This document shows positions 17,880-64,000 of a DNA stretch of 64,000 nt, in pieces. The position numbers and the translations under genes were made by a program. The stretch lies in the NCBI GenBank assembly GCA_009760855.2, contig WPIO01000001.1, forward strand, positions 11,670,001 through 11,734,000. Direction: 5' to 3'. The stretch's first letter is position 1; each line of letters opens with the position of its first letter. The notes beneath the pieces were generated by a model that saw nothing but the letters and a program-made list of their open reading frames with translations, was not told where the DNA came from and searched no databases. This stretch comes from Cristatella mucedo. Lineage: Eukaryota; Bryozoa; Phylactolaemata; Cristatellidae.

Positions 17880-18025
17880 CGAGCTGGTTTCGCCCAGTGA
17901 TTAAGGTGCTCGCCCCGATCAAGGTCTGCCTGATGTCATGGGCTCAAGCCCCGTGGAATATGTGAAGCGCCTGCATAGAGATTGAGTTCTCTTAGAGCGC
18001 TATGCAAATGAATTATATATTTATC
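17880..18025 (+). mobile_element. tRNA-derived SINE carrying the LINE 3' tail
   Basis: The head shows a pol III A-box-like 'cgcccagtgattaaggtgct' at 17891 and a B box 'ggctcaagccc' at 17941-17951, about 50 bases apart as in a tRNA with a long variable arm. Ten bases later it switches to 'gaagcgcctgcatagagatt', 'gagttctcttagagcgctat' and 'gcaaatg', the 3' terminus of the resident LINE. Such tail sharing is the known way SINEs borrow a partner LINE's reverse transcriptase. Confidence 0.7.
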
Positions 18026-18059
18026 TACATATATGTCACTCCAAGCCTAAGCGGCTTTC

Positions 18060-18225
18060 GGTATGCATGTCATGGCAAACAGTCTCCATTTCACGAAACA
18101 ATGAGAACGTGAGCATAGCTGAGTCAAGAGGGCGGTTGAGAAGCGAGGAAGTAGCAGCACAGGACAGCTGGAAAGAATGTCATAGCCAGAAGCAGCGTGG
18201 TAAATGTCGACCCGAGTCGCATTAA
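18060..18225. repeat. Unclassified interspersed repeat (family R), partial
   Basis: 'gagaacgtgagcatagctga' followed by a 'gacagctggaaagaatgtca' block resembles 'gagaaagtgagaaagcatag' at about 52435 and 'gactgttggaaagtatgta' at about 28917 in the same order. Confidence 0.4.
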
Positions 18226-18229
18226 ACGA

Positions 18230-19945
18230 GCTTGAGCGAGACCAAAAAGAACCTTGTCAACCAAGCTGCCCCAGGAGATGACAGTCGAGGCTACACAAAT
18301 TTGGCGGAAAGCCCGTTAGCACCGCCGCACTTATATTTATTCACCCGACGCTTCGCGACAGCCAAACAGAAGAAGTGGAGACACTTCCCAAATGTGTGCA
18401 TCCACACGTATACTATATTTGACAAGGAATTTTCTGTTATGAGCCTGCTTAATACAAATGAGAGAAAGATATGAGTTGTAGAGTTTTGGTCACCGATTAA
18501 GTCGCAAAATCTGCCAATTGAAGCTAACGATTTCCAAAGTGATTCCGTGGTTGACCATGGGCAAACCACTTAGGCCTGGAGAAATGCCACCAAAATTTCA
18601 TATTTTAATTTTAAAGTACCTACGAGTTTCTTGGCAAATAACGGAGGCATAGACAACTTGTCAGACCCTTCTAACAACAAAAATGTGAACGTAGATATAA
18701 ATATCGAATGCACACAGCCGCACGTACATATATTTGTCGGTAGTAATTTTGTCATATTATCGTGAAGAAGCCTCAAAGATCTTTGCTCTCTATAAATTTA
18801 GACTTGGTGGCTCGGCTGCTTCAGTGGCGTAATACAGCGTAATGCTCGCAAGTTATACAGCAGTGCAGTTTCAAGAGATGGGTAACAATTTATAAGGATT
18901 TCGCGCTTACATTGAAATGCCAAAGCCTGTCATCTAATGATACCACTGAGCCTCCTTCACATGGTAGGGAGTCTATGTACGGTGGTTTTGGGCTCTTGCT
19001 TAGTGGATTTTTTTGCCTAAGCAGTCAGTGGTGTTTATTCATGTAATGCTTGCCAAATCAAATCTTTTTAAATCGCTTCTAAAGCATGAGAAGTACTTCA
19101 GCTGACAGATCATTATTTCTTTGATTTTTGCAACTGAAAGGTATGGAAGTGCAGCAACAGATAAATCAGTGCACAGTGGTTCCACAATAGTGGAAGACCG
19201 CCCTGGGAATACCGTGAAGGTGAAGGAGTAGCTTGCAGCTGTGCTGCATGGAGAATGATGAACGCTGCTTAGTTACAGGAATGTGGGGTAGTTATATTTG
19301 CCAAAGCAAAAATTTTTCACGACAGAGATGCTGTCGTGATTCTAGCTGCGAAGTATCGTGGGTGTTTTGAGAAATGATCTAAATCAATTATATAATAATC
19401 GTAATAAGCGGTAGATCGTGATTGAAGGTAGATATTTCTTTTGGTAGGCCCTCACCCCTGTTTTTTGCAATTCTCAAAAAGCTTAAGAAAGCTAAAGAAA
19501 AAATAGAGCATCATATACGCATAATATATAAAATGAAACGGTTCTTTGCACTCGAAGCTCCTCATCGTCGCTCTTTCGCGGATGTGCCATTTGGGCGCTG
19601 CACACCAATGCATGTTGTATCGAATGGGCTCGCTGTATCAACATTGCTAAAACATTATGTACCTAGCAACGGTGGCGACTGCGCCCCGCCTTCGGCACTG
19701 CTTTCTTCGACCGGCCTTTTACAACCTGCAAATGAATACGAGAAAACAGAAATTAAGAGATATATGAATTTTAAATTAATTCTGTTAGTGGTTAGGCCCT
19801 TGCATAACTTCAGAAAGTAAGGGCGCAATAGGCTACATTGGTTGCTACCGCCAGGTGACCGGGTTTCGCTGTCTGCCTTGTGCGTGCGTACCGCCTTGTG
19901 GCTCAGCCGCTTGCGACGTTCATAACCGCACGATGATGGTCGTTT
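18230..19945. other. Intergenic stretch upstream of the CFAP92-like gene
   Basis: Only short frames are seen. The last 150 bases are GC-richer and probably belong to the promoter of the next gene. Confidence 0.45.
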
Positions 19946-19965
19946 GAAACGCGGACGCGATTGGT
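19840..19965 (+). promoter_or_regulatory. Candidate promoter elements of the CFAP92-like gene
   Basis: An inverted CCAAT box (gattggt, 19959-19965) lies 40 bases before the start codon. A GTTGCTA half-site resembling an RFX X-box, the regulator of ciliary genes, lies near 19841-19847. The second X-box half is not convincing. No TATA box is seen. Confidence 0.3.
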
Positions 19966-20004
19966 TAAGAAGCGGAGTTTTCCCCTGTGCTGTCTCAGGT
20001 CAAA

Positions 20005-55001
<34,997 letters not shown>

Positions 55002-55133
55002 CACTACTCTGCAGATGCGTATGAATGGCTGCCAGAGCATTGCCTGCAAATTGCCTCGAGACAGCTCCACTGCCTGCAGCTTCGGGACCGATCATTTATT
55101 TAATGGTCGTGGGCCGTTGGCCGCAAGCAGAGA

Positions 55134-55139
55134 AATAAA
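55134..55139 (+). terminator. Poly(A) signal AATAAA of the CFAP92-like gene
   Basis: First AATAAA after the stop, 133 bases downstream, giving a short 3' UTR. Confidence 0.65.
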
Positions 55140-55174
55140 CAAACGAACGCCTGATCTTCACGGCTGCACGCTAT

Positions 55175-55180
55175 TTTATT
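55175..55180 (-). terminator. Candidate poly(A) signal of SRPK (minus strand)
   Basis: tttatt on the plus strand is AATAAA on the minus strand, about 515 bases beyond the SRPK stop. A second copy lies at 55095-55100. Which is used is unknown. Confidence 0.5.
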
Positions 55181-55225
55181 ATACAAGCTTACAGAGGTCC
55201 CCGGAGCTCTGTGCTGTACTGGCTA

Positions 55226-55260
55226 TGTACAAGCTAGTACAAGCTAGTACAAGCTAGTAC
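55226..55260. repeat. 10-bp tandem repeat (gtacaagcta)n
   Basis: Three and a half copies in the SRPK 3' UTR region. Confidence 0.9.
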
Positions 55261-55695
55261 GTAGCAGGCCTGCGACCTGCTAAGTACAACCGGTGTATCT
55301 CTTCCTCCGAGGCTCTTTCCACAGAGCCATCTCAACAAAAAAAGGAGTCAACTATTTACATCAGGCAATGAATGGGTGGACAACATGACGTGCATAGTGG
55401 TCGGTTGAGCAGTTGAATGCATACACAACCGTCAGCAAGCACACAGCAAACAAATACGGGCGCTGCCCTGGGAGCACACTGTTGGGTTTACTTGTGTATG
55501 CTAGTGAGTCGATGCACAGCCAGCAGCCGACGCTGTCCGAGTTAGGTAACCGTTCTACTGTCAGGTAGTGGTAACATCAATGTGATCCTCACCCCGGCAG
55601 TTACTGTGTTGAGCGCATGTGCAGCAGACTAGCAGCTGTGGAGGGAAGAAGAGATTGTGGCGAGGGATGACGAGATGACGACGGCAGCAGCTCAG

Positions 55696-64000
<8,305 letters not shown>

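Overview
The window is nuclear DNA from an animal, very probably an invertebrate. The genes are split by GT-AG introns of about 0.1 to 8 kb. Coding exons make up only about 10 percent of the sequence. The rest is a mosaic of decayed non-LTR retrotransposons, tRNA-derived SINEs, Tc1/mariner fragments, an LTR element and long microsatellites. The species cannot be named from sequence alone. A full gene for a cilia/flagella protein suggests an animal with motile cilia or flagellated sperm.

Three protein genes are supported by exon-by-exon reading with matching splice phases. (1) 10001-15718, plus strand: a complete four-exon gene for a 152-residue secreted EF-hand protein of the MCFD2 type, the partner of the cargo receptor LMAN1/ERGIC-53 in ER-to-Golgi transport. 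(2) 20005-55001, plus strand: a 20-exon gene whose exons join without a frame break into a 1420-residue CFAP92-like protein (DUF4550 family, ciliary/flagellar). (3) 55696 to beyond 64000, minus strand: the 3' eleven exons of an SR-protein kinase (SRPK), from subdomain I to the stop codon, including the split-kinase spacer. Genes 2 and 3 converge, with stop codons only 694 bases apart and poly(A) signals that abut or overlap near 55.1 kb.

Layout: 1-10 kb is gene-poor and holds LINE, Tc1 and SINE debris. 10-15.7 kb is the MCFD2-like gene, whose large second intron carries a 540-bp GA tract and a 2.1-kb LTR element with target-site duplications and a coding-like minisatellite. 15.7-20 kb is intergenic with a LINE fragment and a SINE. 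20-55 kb is the CFAP92-like gene, with about a dozen LINE fragments, an unclassified repeat family and a pseudogene of a multicopy invertebrate family in its introns. 55-64 kb is SRPK.

The most interesting non-genic items are the LTR element at 12126-14252 with no visible polymerase, and a tRNA-like SINE at 17880-18025 whose 3' end is the same tail as the resident LINEs. Three genuine genes plus a well-preserved record of transposon turnover is the main content. No new defence or metabolic system is visible.
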